A DNA stretch of 28,264 nucleotides from JAPEKQ01 sp964597945 (GCA_964597945.1 CAZRAD010000016.1:1-28264), one strand, 5' to 3'. Counted from the first letter of the stretch, positions 14,734-23,399 are shown. Notes: generated from the sequence alone by a model not told the origin. Made by a program: numbers and translations.

Positions 14734-14762
14734 TTGTCACCCTCAGCCTGTCGTAGTAGCAT
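14734..14762 (+). promoter_or_regulatory. Sigma70-like promoter for the M3 oligopeptidase gene
   Basis: TTGTCA (14734-14739) and TAGCAT (14757-14762) are spaced by exactly 17 nt, with 5/6 and 4/6 consensus matches. It sits in the longest intergenic gap of the window, about 120 nt before the oligopeptidase start. Confidence 0.5.
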
Positions 14763-14780
14763 AGTAGAAGATCGTGTGCC

Positions 14781-14806
14781 GCCTCGACGCCGACGCGGGT
14801 CGAGGC
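14781..14806 (+). other. Hairpin in the leader of the M3 oligopeptidase gene
   Basis: GCCTCGAC (14781-14788) and GTCGAGGC (14799-14806) form a perfect 8-bp stem with a 10-nt loop. It would lie at about +12 of the transcript from the promoter-like site just upstream, so it may protect the 5' end or modulate early transcription. No metabolite-binding consensus was recognised. Confidence 0.4.
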
Positions 14807-14882
14807 CCGTTCTATCCCCTGACATCCCCTTGAAACCGCCCGGTCCGAGAGGCCCGGTACGACCACTGCGAGAGGACCTGCA

Positions 14883-16967
14883 ATGACCGATAGAAAGACC
14901 GCGGAGAACCCGCTCCTGAGGGTCGGCGGGACGAAGATCCCGTTCGACGAGATCCAGGCGGAGCACGTCGTGCCCGCCATGAACACGGTGATCGAGACGA
15001 TGGACAAGGCGATCGAGAACCTCGAGCGCTCTCTTGAGCCGACGTGGAAAGGGCTCATGGAGCCGCTCTCCGAGCTTGAGATCCCGATGGAGTACTCGTG
15101 GGGTCCGGTGAAGCACCTGATGAGCGTGAAGAACTCGGACGAGCTCCGCGCGGCACATGACGAGGCGCAGCCGAAGGTCGTCAGCGTCCGACTCAAGCTC
15201 AAGCAGAGCCGGCCGATCTACGACGGACTCAAGGCGCTCCGCGAGGGACCCGAGTGGGACGCGCTCGACGAGGCGCAGCAGCGGGCCGTCGAGATCCGGC
15301 TGCGCGACGCCGAGCACGCGGGTGTCGGGCTGGATGGTGATGCCCGCGAGCACTTCCAGAAGATCGAGGAGGAACTCTCGAAGCTCGCGACCGACTTCCA
15401 GAACCACGTGCTCGATTCCACGAAGGCGTTCGAGCTTATCATCACCGATGCCGCCGACGCGGAGGGCTGGCCGGACTCGCTGCGGCAGCTCGCGGCGCAG
15501 TCGTACGCGCAGTCGAAGGACGAAGCCGGCGACCCGGACCCGGCGAACGGTCCCTGGCGTATCACGCTCGACTACCCGAGTTTCGGTCCGTTCCTCCAGC
15601 ACAGCCGAAACCGCGCGCAGCGCGAGGCCGTGTACCGGGCATACGTTACCAGGGCGTCGTCGGGCGAGTGGGACAACACCGGTATCATCGACCGCGAGCT
15701 GATGCTCCGCAGGGAGAAGGCAGGCCTTCTCGGGTTCGACACCTTCGCGGACCTGAGTCTCTCCGAGAAGATGGCTCCCGATATCGCGGCCGTCCGCCGG
15801 ATGTTCGATGAGCTCACCTCCGCCTCGAAGTCTCACGCCGATGCCGACCTCGACGAGATCCGGAAACTCGCGGCGGCGAACGGGTTCGACGGCGAGATCA
15901 CGCACTGGGACACCGCATTCTGGTCCGAGCGGCTGCGTGAGCAGAAGTTCGACTACACCGATGACCAGCTGAGGCCGTACTTCCCCATGCCCAGAGTCCT
16001 TGACGGTCTCTTCTCGCTCTCCGAACGTCTCTTCGGGATCAAGATCGAGGCCGCCGACGGTCAGGCTCCGGTCTGGAACGAGGACGTGCACTCGTTTCTC
16101 GTGCGCGACGACAGCGGCGAGCCGATCGCGACCTTCCATCTCGACGCCTACTCGCGGCCGCACGAGAAGCGGGGCGGCGCATGGATGAACGACCTTCTCT
16201 CTCGACGCTGGATGAACGGCGAGCTCCGGCTCCCGGTCGTGCTTCTGACCTGCAACGGAACACCGCCGGTGGGGGACAAGCCCTCCCTGATGAGTTTCCG
16301 CGAGGTCGAGACGCTCTTCCACGAGTTCGGACACGGGCTTCAGTCAATGCTGACGAAGGTCGACCACGCCGACGTCGCCGGGCTCGAGGGAGTGGAGTGG
16401 GACTCGGTCGAGCTGGCAAGTCAGTTCATGGAGAACTGGTGCTACAACCGCCCGACGCTGCTCGGGATGACGGCACACTACGAGACGGGTGAGCCGCTTC
16501 CGGATGAGCTCTTCGAGAAGATCGTGGCCGCGCGGACGTTCCGCGCCGGCTCGATGATGATGCGCCAGCTCGAGTTCGGAGTGACCGACATGCGGCTTCA
16601 TCACGAGCACGACCCCGAGGGCGATGCCACGCCGTTCGATGTTCACCGTGAGGTCATCAAACAGACCAGATCGCTCCCGCCGTTCGATGATGATCGGATG
16701 CTGTGCGGGTTCATGCATATCTTCACGCCGGCGTATGCCGCCGGGTACTACAGCTACAAGTGGGCTGAGGTGCTCTCCGCCGACGCGTTCGCTGCGTTCG
16801 AGGAGGCCGGGCTGGACAATGAGGACCAGGTCCAGGCACTCGGCAGGAAGTTCCGGGATGCGATCCTGTCTGTCGGCGGCGGTCGTCATCCCATGGATGC
16901 CTACCGCGACTTCCGCGGGCGCGAGCCGAGTACGGCCGCGCTGCTCCGTCACAACGGACTGAGCTGA
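14883..16967 (+). CDS. prlC: M3-family oligopeptidase A
   Basis: The 694-residue zinc peptidase matches oligopeptidase A in length and layout. The long helical N-terminal half (PFDEIQAEHVVPAM at 20-33 is typical) covers the channel. The zinc motif is HEFGHGLQ with His480, Glu481 and His484; the third ligand is Glu510 in DSVELASQFMENW. The C-terminal helices include FTPAYAAGYYSYKWAEVLSADAF (614-636), the usual substrate-side segment with conserved Tyr residues. It is expected in the cytoplasm, cleaving short peptides such as proteolysis products and processed signal peptides. GAGAGGA precedes the ATG by about 6 nt. It has its own promoter-like site and leader hairpin, and a perfect hairpin overlaps its stop codon. 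Confidence 0.95.
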   Translation: MTDRKTAENPLLRVGGTKIPFDEIQAEHVVPAMNTVIETMDKAIENLERSLEPTWKGLMEPLSELEIPMEYSWGPVKHLMSVKNSDELRAAHDEAQPKVVSVRLKLKQSRPIYDGLKALREGPEWDALDEAQQRAVEIRLRDAEHAGVGLDGDAREHFQKIEEELSKLATDFQNHVLDSTKAFELIITDAADAEGWPDSLRQLAAQSYAQSKDEAGDPDPANGPWRITLDYPSFGPFLQHSRNRAQREAVYRAYVTRASSGEWDNTGIIDRELMLRREKAGLLGFDTFADLSLSEKMAPDIAAVRRMFDELTSASKSHADADLDEIRKLAAANGFDGEITHWDTAFWSERLREQKFDYTDDQLRPYFPMPRVLDGLFSLSERLFGIKIEAADGQAPVWNEDVHSFLVRDDSGEPIATFHLDAYSRPHEKRGGAWMNDLLSRRWMNGELRLPVVLLTCNGTPPVGDKPSLMSFREVETLFHEFGHGLQSMLTKVDHADVAGLEGVEWDSVELASQFMENWCYNRPTLLGMTAHYETGEPLPDELFEKIVAARTFRAGSMMMRQLEFGVTDMRLHHEHDPEGDATPFDVHREVIKQTRSLPPFDDDRMLCGFMHIFTPAYAAGYYSYKWAEVLSADAFAAFEEAGLDNEDQVQALGRKFRDAILSVGGGRHPMDAYRDFRGREPSTAALLRHNGLS

Positions 16968-16987
16968 CGACCGGCTGCGCCGGTCGT
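16967..16987 (+). terminator. Perfect 9-bp hairpin at the oligopeptidase stop codon
   Basis: ACGACCGGC (16967-16975) and GCCGGTCGT (16979-16987) pair over 9 bp around a TGC loop, starting at the last base of the stop codon and ending just before the GGAGAAGAG ribosome-binding site of the next gene. Without a T-run it may be a weak terminator or an RNA-end stabiliser. Confidence 0.45.
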
Positions 16988-16998
16988 GGAGAAGAGAG

Positions 16999-17736
16999 AT
17001 GACGAGAGACTGGGACGCCTTCGGACGCGAGATCCTCGATTACATGAACGGCCAGGATGCGGTCGAGATCGTGGAACGCGACGATGGATTCATCGACGTA
17101 TCCGGCGGTCCGAAGACGTACTTCGCGGAGTATCGCAACTGGCTCGATTGTGAGCGCGAGGCCATCCTCGCAGCCAGAGGCCGTGTGCTCGACATCGGTT
17201 GCGGTGCGGGTCGGGTCTCGCTGTATCTCCAGAGGAAGGGGCACGACGTCCTCGCGATCGATGTCTCGCCGCTCGCGGTGAAGGTCGCGAAGGCCCGAGG
17301 CGTGGAGCGGGCGCGAGTACTCGCAGCGACCGCGGCATCAAAGAAACTCGGGGTGTTCGATACGATCGTCATGTTCGGGAACAATTTCGGTCTATTCGAG
17401 AACCCCGTCCGAGCGAGGTGGATGCTCAAGCGTTTCCACGCGATGACGAGTCCCGACGCGAGGCTGATCGTACAGAGTCTCGATCCGTATGACACGAAGG
17501 CTGAGTACCATCGTACATACCACGGCCGCAACCGCGCGCTCGGGCGCATGGGTGGGCAGGTCCGCATCCGCGTTCGGTACAAGACCTACGCGACCCCGTG
17601 GTTCGACTACCTCCTGGTCTCCCGCGATGAGATGCGGGGTCTCATGGAGGACACGGGCTGGCGGGTCGCGCGCTTCACCGACAGCGGAGCGATCTACTGT
17701 GCCGTCATCGAGAAGTGTCGCACAGCGAACGACTGA
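16999..17736 (+). CDS. Class I SAM-dependent methyltransferase
   Basis: The 245-residue protein has motif I VLDIGCGAGRVS (63-74) and the SAM ribose-binding Asp88 in VLAIDVS. VMFGNNFGLFENP occupies the motif II region. The N-terminal 60 residues (YFAEYRNWLDCE) and the C-terminal SRDEMRGLMEDTGWRVARF form the variable substrate lid. The absence of further signature motifs leaves the substrate open; the type is that of small-molecule or lipid methyltransferases. The ATG has GGAGAAGAGAG just upstream and the gene begins 31 nt after the oligopeptidase stop. The next gene, a secreted protein, starts 14 nt after its stop. Confidence 0.9.
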   Translation: MTRDWDAFGREILDYMNGQDAVEIVERDDGFIDVSGGPKTYFAEYRNWLDCEREAILAARGRVLDIGCGAGRVSLYLQRKGHDVLAIDVSPLAVKVAKARGVERARVLAATAASKKLGVFDTIVMFGNNFGLFENPVRARWMLKRFHAMTSPDARLIVQSLDPYDTKAEYHRTYHGRNRALGRMGGQVRIRVRYKTYATPWFDYLLVSRDEMRGLMEDTGWRVARFTDSGAIYCAVIEKCRTAND

Positions 17737-17750
17737 CGAGGAGGAGAGGC

Positions 17751-18773
17751 GTGAACCACAATGACAGCAGCTCCATCAGACCGCACAGACTGTCGACTCT
17801 CGGTGCGATTGCCGTGCTCTGCGTTGCTTTCGTTGCCGTGACGTGGAGCGCAACAGCGCTCGCGGATGAGCCGCCCATTCTGCTCGGGACGCTCGCCACG
17901 ACAGAGGCCGTCCTCGAGGAGTACGGTCTGTGGGACATCGTGCCGACCCCGCAGCTGCCGCAGTCCGGGATCGACCCGTATGGACATGGCGTATTCGAGA
18001 CTCCGGCACTTCTGGATGCATGGCTCAGTTCGTACATTCCGCCCGACTACGACGGGTATCTCATCATCGACTGGAGGGAGGGCGTGACCGAGCCGCTCTT
18101 CATCGGGCGCGATGATCCGCGTTTCGACACGGTCATCGCGGAGATGGTCTCCGTCGTTGATGAGATCAAGCGGCAGAGACCGGCGGCGCAAGTCGGTTTC
18201 GTTGGCATCCCCGTGTTTGAGATGTGGAGTCACGGCGATGCGTGGCGCTCCGCGCTCGACGCTGCGAAGCCGCTCCACGATGCCGTCGATGCCTTCTTCC
18301 CGGATGTTCGCGATGTCTACGGGGTCGAGCCGGAGCGCGACATGGAGCGGCTCAGTGTCTACGTGGCGACGACGCTCGAGATCGCCGGTGACCGTCCGGT
18401 ATTCCTCTACACATCACACCGATATGAAAACGTGACCGAGCGTTGGGGGTACGACCTGATCCCTCGCGAGGAGTACGTTGCGCACATCGCCGGGCTGATG
18501 GCGGTCGAGTACGACGGCACCCGCCCGGCCGGCGCGGTTGCGAGCGGGAACGAGCGGCTCACGTTCATCTCGGGTTCGTCCGAACGCGTCAAGGGCGGGT
18601 TTGTGCGCACCGATCCGGAGTGGCAGCGTGTCCGCGACGCCTTCGCCGCCGAGTCCATCGCAGGGGAGACGGTGGACGACTATCTGACGCGGCTCCATCC
18701 GTACGTGTTCTGTCTCCTCGCCGAGGCCGTCCGCGGCGAGCCGTGTACGCTCGAGCCGCCGCGGTCCGAGTAG
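17751..18773 (+). CDS. Secreted protein of unknown function, possibly a TIM-barrel
   Basis: With the GTG at 17751 the protein has 340 residues. A signal peptide (RLSTLGAIAVLCVAFVAVTWSATALA) is probably cut after Ala38. The mature part has alternating helices and strands. YDGYLIIDWREG (100-111) and RPVFLYTSHRYENV look like strand ends of a barrel, faintly like the Asp-Trp-Glu strands of hyaluronidase-type glycosidases, but that is too weak to name a function. There is one Cys pair candidate near the C-terminus (VFCLLAEAVRGEPC). GAGGAGAGG lies just before the GTG; the open frame upstream overlaps the methyltransferase and is discarded. It sits between two methyltransferases and a glycosyltransferase, so an envelope or glycan role is possible. 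Confidence 0.7.
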   Translation: MNHNDSSSIRPHRLSTLGAIAVLCVAFVAVTWSATALADEPPILLGTLATTEAVLEEYGLWDIVPTPQLPQSGIDPYGHGVFETPALLDAWLSSYIPPDYDGYLIIDWREGVTEPLFIGRDDPRFDTVIAEMVSVVDEIKRQRPAAQVGFVGIPVFEMWSHGDAWRSALDAAKPLHDAVDAFFPDVRDVYGVEPERDMERLSVYVATTLEIAGDRPVFLYTSHRYENVTERWGYDLIPREEYVAHIAGLMAVEYDGTRPAGAVASGNERLTFISGSSERVKGGFVRTDPEWQRVRDAFAAESIAGETVDDYLTRLHPYVFCLLAEAVRGEPCTLEPPRSE

Positions 18774-18795
18774 GGGTTCCTCGATCGGGAAGCTG

Positions 18796-20055
18796 ATGCC
18801 CAGAGTCCTCCATGTTCTCTCTCAGCGCCCCGGACGTACCGGGAGCGGGACGATGCTCGAGGCGCTCGTGCGCCGCGCCGCTCGTGCGGGCTGGAAGCAG
18901 GAGGCCGTCATCGGCGCTCCCGAAGGAAGCGGCGACGCAGATGGTCTCGAAGCGCTGGGAGTGACAGTCCACCCGGTACTGTTCGACTGCGGCGCACCCG
19001 GGCTCCCCTTCGCGGTCCCGGGGATGAGCGACGTGATGCCCTACCCGAGCTCGTGCTTCTCCGGACTCGAGTCCCGACAGCTTGACGAGTATCGGGACGT
19101 CTGGACGCGACACCTCGCCCGTGTTGTCGCGGATTTCTCACCCGATCTCATTCACTCAAACCACGTATGGCTCGTCAGCTCGCTCATCAAGGACGCCGCT
19201 CCCGGCGTGCCGGTCGTGACACAGTGTCACGCGACCGGCCTCAGGCAGATGGAGCTCTGTCCTCATCTGAAGGATGGCGTGGTGGCCGGCGTGAGGCGCA
19301 ACGAGCGGTTCGTCGCGCTTCATGCGGGACACGCCGATGAGCTCGTGCGCATCCTCGACATCCCGCCCGAGCGCGTCCACGTCGTGGGCGTGGGCTACCG
19401 CGACGATATCTTCTCCGTGGAAGGACGGCGGCCGGGGCCTGGGGCGCCGGGAAGGCACGTTCTGTATGCGGGTAAGTTCAGCAGCGCCAAGGGTGTGCCG
19501 CAGCTCCTCGACGCGTTCAGCGGACTGACGAAACGTCGTGGTGACGTGACGCTCCATATCGCGGGGACCGGCGCCGGTGACGAGGCCGACGCGCTCCGGG
19601 CTCGGATGGAGCTGATGATACCAGACGTCGTGCTCCACGGTGAGGTCGGCCAGGCGGAACTCGCGTCGCTGATGCGTTCATCGGACGTATTCGTGCTGCC
19701 GTCACTCTATGAGGGGATCCCGTTGGTGCTCGTCGAGGCGCTGGCATGCGGATGCCGCATAGCGGTCACCGCGCTCCCGGGTGTGACGGGCGGCATCGGT
19801 CCGCTCGTGGGCGAGGCTCTGTCCGCGATCCCGATGCCCGCGCTGGAAAGCGTTGACCGGCTTGCCTCCGGCGCCGAGGCCGGCTTCGTGGCCGGCATCA
19901 TCGATGCGCTCGAGCAGTCGCTTGACCGCGGAGCTCTGTGCGATGCGCGGGGCGAGCTTCCGGCGCCGGTGGCTGACGCGCTCGAGCCGTACCGGTGGAC
20001 GTCGCTCTTCGGCCGCATCGCCGCGGTCTGGGACGAAGCGAGGGGAGGAGCGTGA
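18796..20055 (+). CDS. GT4-family glycosyltransferase
   Basis: The 419-residue protein is a GT-B fold enzyme. The N-terminal domain begins with RVLHVLSQRPGRTGSGTML, the Gly-rich acceptor loop of these enzymes, and includes DLIHSNHVWLVS. The second domain holds VLYAGKFSSAKGVPQLLDAF and the nucleotide-sugar E-x7-E motif YEGIPLVLVEALACG with Glu306 and Glu314. It transfers a sugar from a nucleotide donor onto an acceptor, likely a lipid or polysaccharide, at the cytoplasmic face of the membrane. Donor and acceptor are unknown. The ribosome-binding site is modest (GGGAAG 3 nt before ATG). The stop overlaps the next methyltransferase start (GTGA), so the two are probably made together. Confidence 0.92.
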   Translation: MPRVLHVLSQRPGRTGSGTMLEALVRRAARAGWKQEAVIGAPEGSGDADGLEALGVTVHPVLFDCGAPGLPFAVPGMSDVMPYPSSCFSGLESRQLDEYRDVWTRHLARVVADFSPDLIHSNHVWLVSSLIKDAAPGVPVVTQCHATGLRQMELCPHLKDGVVAGVRRNERFVALHAGHADELVRILDIPPERVHVVGVGYRDDIFSVEGRRPGPGAPGRHVLYAGKFSSAKGVPQLLDAFSGLTKRRGDVTLHIAGTGAGDEADALRARMELMIPDVVLHGEVGQAELASLMRSSDVFVLPSLYEGIPLVLVEALACGCRIAVTALPGVTGGIGPLVGEALSAIPMPALESVDRLASGAEAGFVAGIIDALEQSLDRGALCDARGELPAPVADALEPYRWTSLFGRIAAVWDEARGGA

Positions 20056-20864
20056 AGGCGTACGACCGCCTCGCGAGGTTCTACGAACCGGAATGGAGCA
20101 GCTTCTCGGAGCGCTTCGCGCCGATGATCGACACGCTTGTCGCGAGGCACGCCCGTGAGAGCGCGTGTGTGCTCGACATCGCGTGCGGAATGGGAACGCT
20201 GGCGCTTGCGCTCGCCAGGCGCGGGCACACCGTGCACGGCATCGACCACTCCGAGACGATGGTCGAGCGGGCCCGTGCGTGTGCCGCCGGCGTGTCCGGC
20301 GTCTCGTTCTCTGTGGGTGACATGCGCGGCCCGCTGCCGGCCGGCATTCCGGTCAGGGCGAACGAATCCTCTGTCCGGCCCGACCGTCGCTTCGACGCCG
20401 TGACCTGTACGTTCGATTCGATCAACTACCTGACAAGTCCTGACGATGTTCTGACGATGATGAGGGCGGTCGGAGACGTTCTTCCCTCGGGCGGGCTGTT
20501 CGTGTTCGACAGCAACACCGTGCGGATGTATCGTACGCACGAGGACGGCATCTACGAGCATGAGCTCGATGGCGAGGTGTTCTACCAGGAGACCTACTAC
20601 GACCGGCAGGTGGGACAGGCAACGACAGTGTTCCGTTTTGACGATGGAGCGCTCGAGGTGCACCGCCAGCGTCCGTACGACCTCGCGGAGCTCGAGACGC
20701 TGCTTGTCCGGTCCGGCTTCCGCGTGCTGGAAACGTATTCCGGCATCGCGTTCGAACCTGACTGCGATGAGTGTGACCGCGTGGTCGTGGTCGCATCCAA
20801 GTCCGTATCCGATGGTGAATCCGGCATGAGCGACAGAGAGACACCCGGGAGGAGGGCGAAGTGA
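20052..20864 (+). CDS. Class I SAM-dependent methyltransferase coupled to the GT4 gene
   Basis: The protein has 270 residues from the GTG at 20052, which overlaps the GT4 stop by four bases (GTGA) and follows GGGGAGGAG. Motif I is VLDIACGMGTLA (40-51), with Asp65 in VHGIDHSETM. VTCTFDSINYLTSPDDVL and PSGGLFVFDSNT are the later strands. The FDSINYL pattern and the C-terminal DLAELETLLVRSGFRVLETY resemble small-molecule (N- or O-) methyltransferases of the type-11/25 class. Tight coupling to a glycosyltransferase suggests it may act on the same acceptor or product, but this is context only. The last 20 residues are charged and probably disordered. Its stop overlaps the S9 peptidase GTG. Confidence 0.9.
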   Translation: MKAYDRLARFYEPEWSSFSERFAPMIDTLVARHARESACVLDIACGMGTLALALARRGHTVHGIDHSETMVERARACAAGVSGVSFSVGDMRGPLPAGIPVRANESSVRPDRRFDAVTCTFDSINYLTSPDDVLTMMRAVGDVLPSGGLFVFDSNTVRMYRTHEDGIYEHELDGEVFYQETYYDRQVGQATTVFRFDDGALEVHRQRPYDLAELETLLVRSGFRVLETYSGIAFEPDCDECDRVVVVASKSVSDGESGMSDRETPGRRAK

Positions 20865-23308
20865 CAGCAGTCCATTTCAACGGCATGGTGGCCCGCGCGG
20901 CGGTCCTCACGCTTCTGCTCGTCGCGCTGACGGCGGCGGCGGTGGGAGCAGAGGAGACCGAGTATCGGCTCCCGTCGCAGAAGCTCGTGGACGTCATCGA
21001 TGCGCCGCGGACGCCCAGGACGAGCATCAGCCCGAACCGCGACGTGATGCTCCTGATGCAGCGCCCCGGATATCCCGGCGTCGAGGAGCTGGCGGAGCGC
21101 GAACTCAGGCTGGCCGGACTCCGCATCAAGCCGGACAACGATTCGCGGAGCCGTGTCTGGCCCTATAAGGAGCTCACCTTCCTTCGAATCTCCGATCTCG
21201 AACGCCGGCCCGTCACGGGGCTGCCTGTCAATCCGAGGATCGGGAGTGTGGCGTGGGCGCCGGACAGCAAGTTCGTCTCGTTCACGAACACGACTCCGGA
21301 CGGTGTCGAGCTCTGGGTGGCGGATGCCGCATCCGGCGAAGCGCGTCGGTTGACCGGTCCGGTCATCAGTCTCACGGCCGGCATCAGACCCGGGTGGCTT
21401 TCGGGTGGGAGCGCGCTGGTGGCGTGCCTGGTCCCCGATGGACGTGGCGACGAGCCCGCCGGCTCACGGGTTCCCGCGGGTCCGATCATTCAGGAGAACC
21501 TTGGGCAGCGTGCCCCGGCGAGGACCTATCAGGACCTGCTGGCCAACCCTCACGATGAGGCTCTGTTCGACCACTACATGACGACCCAGCTCGCCCTCGT
21601 CGATCTCGATGGAGCGATCACGCCGCTCGGCGAGCCCGCCGTGCGATGGCGTGTCGACCCATCACCTGGTGGCGACATGCTTCTCGTGTGGACGCTCCAC
21701 CGTCCGTACTCCTACGTTGTGCCCTCGTACCGCTTCCCGATGCTCGTTGAGGTGTGGGACCTCGACGGGAACGTCCTTCACACCATCGCCGATCTTCCGC
21801 TCCGCGAATCGATCCCGATCGCACGCGGGAGCACGCATGAGGGACCCCGGAGCATCGAGTGGCGCGCGGATGCTCCGGCGACGCTCGTCTGGGCCGAAGC
21901 GTTGGATGGCGGCGACGCGGGTCGAGAGGCGGAGCAGCGCGACCGCGTCTTCATGCTCCCCGCGCCGTTCGCCGGGGAGCCGGACGTGCTTGCGACGCTC
22001 GAGCTCCGGTACGACGAGATACTGTGGGGGCACGGCGAGCTGGCGATACTGAGCGAGTGGTGGTGGGATACGCGCACGATCCGCGCCTACAGGGTTGCGC
22101 CCGACGCCCCGGGCGAGCCCGAGCTTCTCATGGACTACTCGTGGGAGGACCGCTACAACGACCCCGGCAAGCCCGTCATGACCCTCAACGGGTACGGGCG
22201 CAGCGTGATGCTGACGGCAGATGACGCCAATACGCTCTACCTGGTCGGCGACGGGGCGTCACCCGATGGTGACCGACCGTTCCTCGATGCATTCGACACC
22301 TACCATGGGGAGACCCACAGGCTCTTCCGGTCGGAGGCCCCGTACTACGAACGTCCGATGCTCGTGCTCGACAAGACGGGCCGGCATGTCATTACCACGC
22401 GGGAATCGGTCGATGACATCCCGAACTACTTCATTCGCGATCTCTCGGAGGGGACGCTCCGACAGATCACGTTCAGTGAGAACCCGCTTCCGGAGTTCAC
22501 GCACGCGAGCAAGGAGCTCATCCGCTATCAGCGCGCCGATGGTGTCGACCTGACCGGGACGCTCTATCTGCCCGAGGGGTACGACGCGGAGCGCGACGGT
22601 CCGCTCCCCATGGTGATGTGGGCCTATCCACGCGAGTTCAAGAGCGCCGATGCCGCGGGTCAGGTCAACGATTCGCCGTACCGGTTCGACTGGGTCGGCT
22701 GGTGGTCGCCGCTCGTCTGGCTCACGCAGGGCTACGCGGTGCTCGACGGTCCGACCATGCCGATCGTGGGGGAGGGTGATGCTCATCCGAACGACACCCA
22801 TCTCGAGCAGCTCGTGTCGAGCGCGCAGGCAGCCGCTGACGAGGTCGTGCGGCTCGGCGTGGCCGACCGCGACCGGATCGCCATCGGCGGGCACTCGTAC
22901 GGCGCGTTCATGACGGCGAACCTGCTCGCCCACTCCGACATCTTCGCTGCGGGTCTGGCGAGGACCGGCGCCTACAACCGTACGCTCACACCGTTCGGAT
23001 TCCAGTCGGAGGACCGCACACTGTGGGAGGCGCCCGAGACGTATTTCGAGATGTCCCCGTTCATGCACGCCGACAAGGTCAACGAGCCGCTTCTCCTGAT
23101 CCATGGAGAGGCGGACAACAACCCCGGCACGTTCCCGATGCAGAGCGAGCGGTTCTTCACGGCGCTCAAGGGGCACGGGGCGACGGTGCGGTTCGTGTTG
23201 CTGCCGCACGAGAGCCACAGCTATCGGGCGAGGGAATCGCTTCTCCACCTGCTCTGGGAGACGGAGACCTGGCTCGATACGTACGTGAAGAACCGGCAGA
23301 CCGACTAG
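20861..23308 (+). CDS. Secreted S9-family (prolyl oligopeptidase-type) serine peptidase
   Basis: The protein has 815 residues from the GTG at 20861, which overlaps the preceding TGA (GTGA) after GGAGGAGGGCGAA. A signal peptide (MVARAAVLTLLLVALTAAAVGA, residues 9-30) precedes EE. The N-terminal half is a beta-propeller (blade-like GSVAWAPDSKFVSFTNTTPDG; WDLDGNVLHTIADLP). The hydrolase domain has Ser679 in GGHSYGAFM, Asp752 in HGEADNNPG and His786 in HESHSY, a complete triad. The YYERPMLVLDK and DDIPNYFIRDL stretches and the overall size resemble the glutamyl-endopeptidase-like (S9D) branch more than DPP4 or prolyl oligopeptidase. It should degrade oligopeptides in the periplasm or outside, feeding the peptide uptake and cytosolic peptidases in this region. 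Confidence 0.93.
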   Translation: MTAVHFNGMVARAAVLTLLLVALTAAAVGAEETEYRLPSQKLVDVIDAPRTPRTSISPNRDVMLLMQRPGYPGVEELAERELRLAGLRIKPDNDSRSRVWPYKELTFLRISDLERRPVTGLPVNPRIGSVAWAPDSKFVSFTNTTPDGVELWVADAASGEARRLTGPVISLTAGIRPGWLSGGSALVACLVPDGRGDEPAGSRVPAGPIIQENLGQRAPARTYQDLLANPHDEALFDHYMTTQLALVDLDGAITPLGEPAVRWRVDPSPGGDMLLVWTLHRPYSYVVPSYRFPMLVEVWDLDGNVLHTIADLPLRESIPIARGSTHEGPRSIEWRADAPATLVWAEALDGGDAGREAEQRDRVFMLPAPFAGEPDVLATLELRYDEILWGHGELAILSEWWWDTRTIRAYRVAPDAPGEPELLMDYSWEDRYNDPGKPVMTLNGYGRSVMLTADDANTLYLVGDGASPDGDRPFLDAFDTYHGETHRLFRSEAPYYERPMLVLDKTGRHVITTRESVDDIPNYFIRDLSEGTLRQITFSENPLPEFTHASKELIRYQRADGVDLTGTLYLPEGYDAERDGPLPMVMWAYPREFKSADAAGQVNDSPYRFDWVGWWSPLVWLTQGYAVLDGPTMPIVGEGDAHPNDTHLEQLVSSAQAAADEVVRLGVADRDRIAIGGHSYGAFMTANLLAHSDIFAAGLARTGAYNRTLTPFGFQSEDRTLWEAPETYFEMSPFMHADKVNEPLLLIHGEADNNPGTFPMQSERFFTALKGHGATVRFVLLPHESHSYRARESLLHLLWETETWLDTYVKNRQTD

Positions 23309-23312
23309 ACGG

Positions 23313-23337
23313 GTGACCGAGTGACCGAGTGATCCGA
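23313..23337 (+). repeat. Short tandem repeat (GTGACCGA units)
   Basis: Two exact copies of GTGACCGA (23313-23320, 23321-23328) are followed by a third degenerate copy, GTGATCCGA. The array sits five bases after the S9 peptidase stop. It is too short for more than replication slippage or a small regulatory element. Confidence 0.6.
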
Positions 23338-23348
23338 CGAACCCGGAT

Positions 23349-23376
23349 GTCGACGGGGCGCACGCCCAAGGTCGAC
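23349..23376 (+). other. Hairpin upstream of sodN
   Basis: GTCGAC (23349-23354) pairs with GTCGAC (23371-23376), and GGGC/GCCC pair inside around a GCAC loop, giving a two-part stem. It lies between the S9 peptidase stop and the sodN ribosome-binding site and could end the first transcript or affect sodN translation. No T-run, and no Nur-like operator recognised. Confidence 0.35.
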
Positions 23377-23399
23377 GAACGACGGCAGAGGAGGAGACC

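Noticed and set aside
14727..16334. 535-codon minus-strand frame inside the oligopeptidase gene
   Set aside because: Antisense of an M3 peptidase with an intact HEFGH motif; the reverse frame has no domain signal.
22259..23248. 329-codon minus-strand frame inside the S9 peptidase gene
   Set aside because: Antisense shadow of a gene with a full Ser-Asp-His triad.
23313..23337. Start of a CRISPR or other array
   Set aside because: Units are only 8 nt, contiguous without spacers, and limited to three copies.
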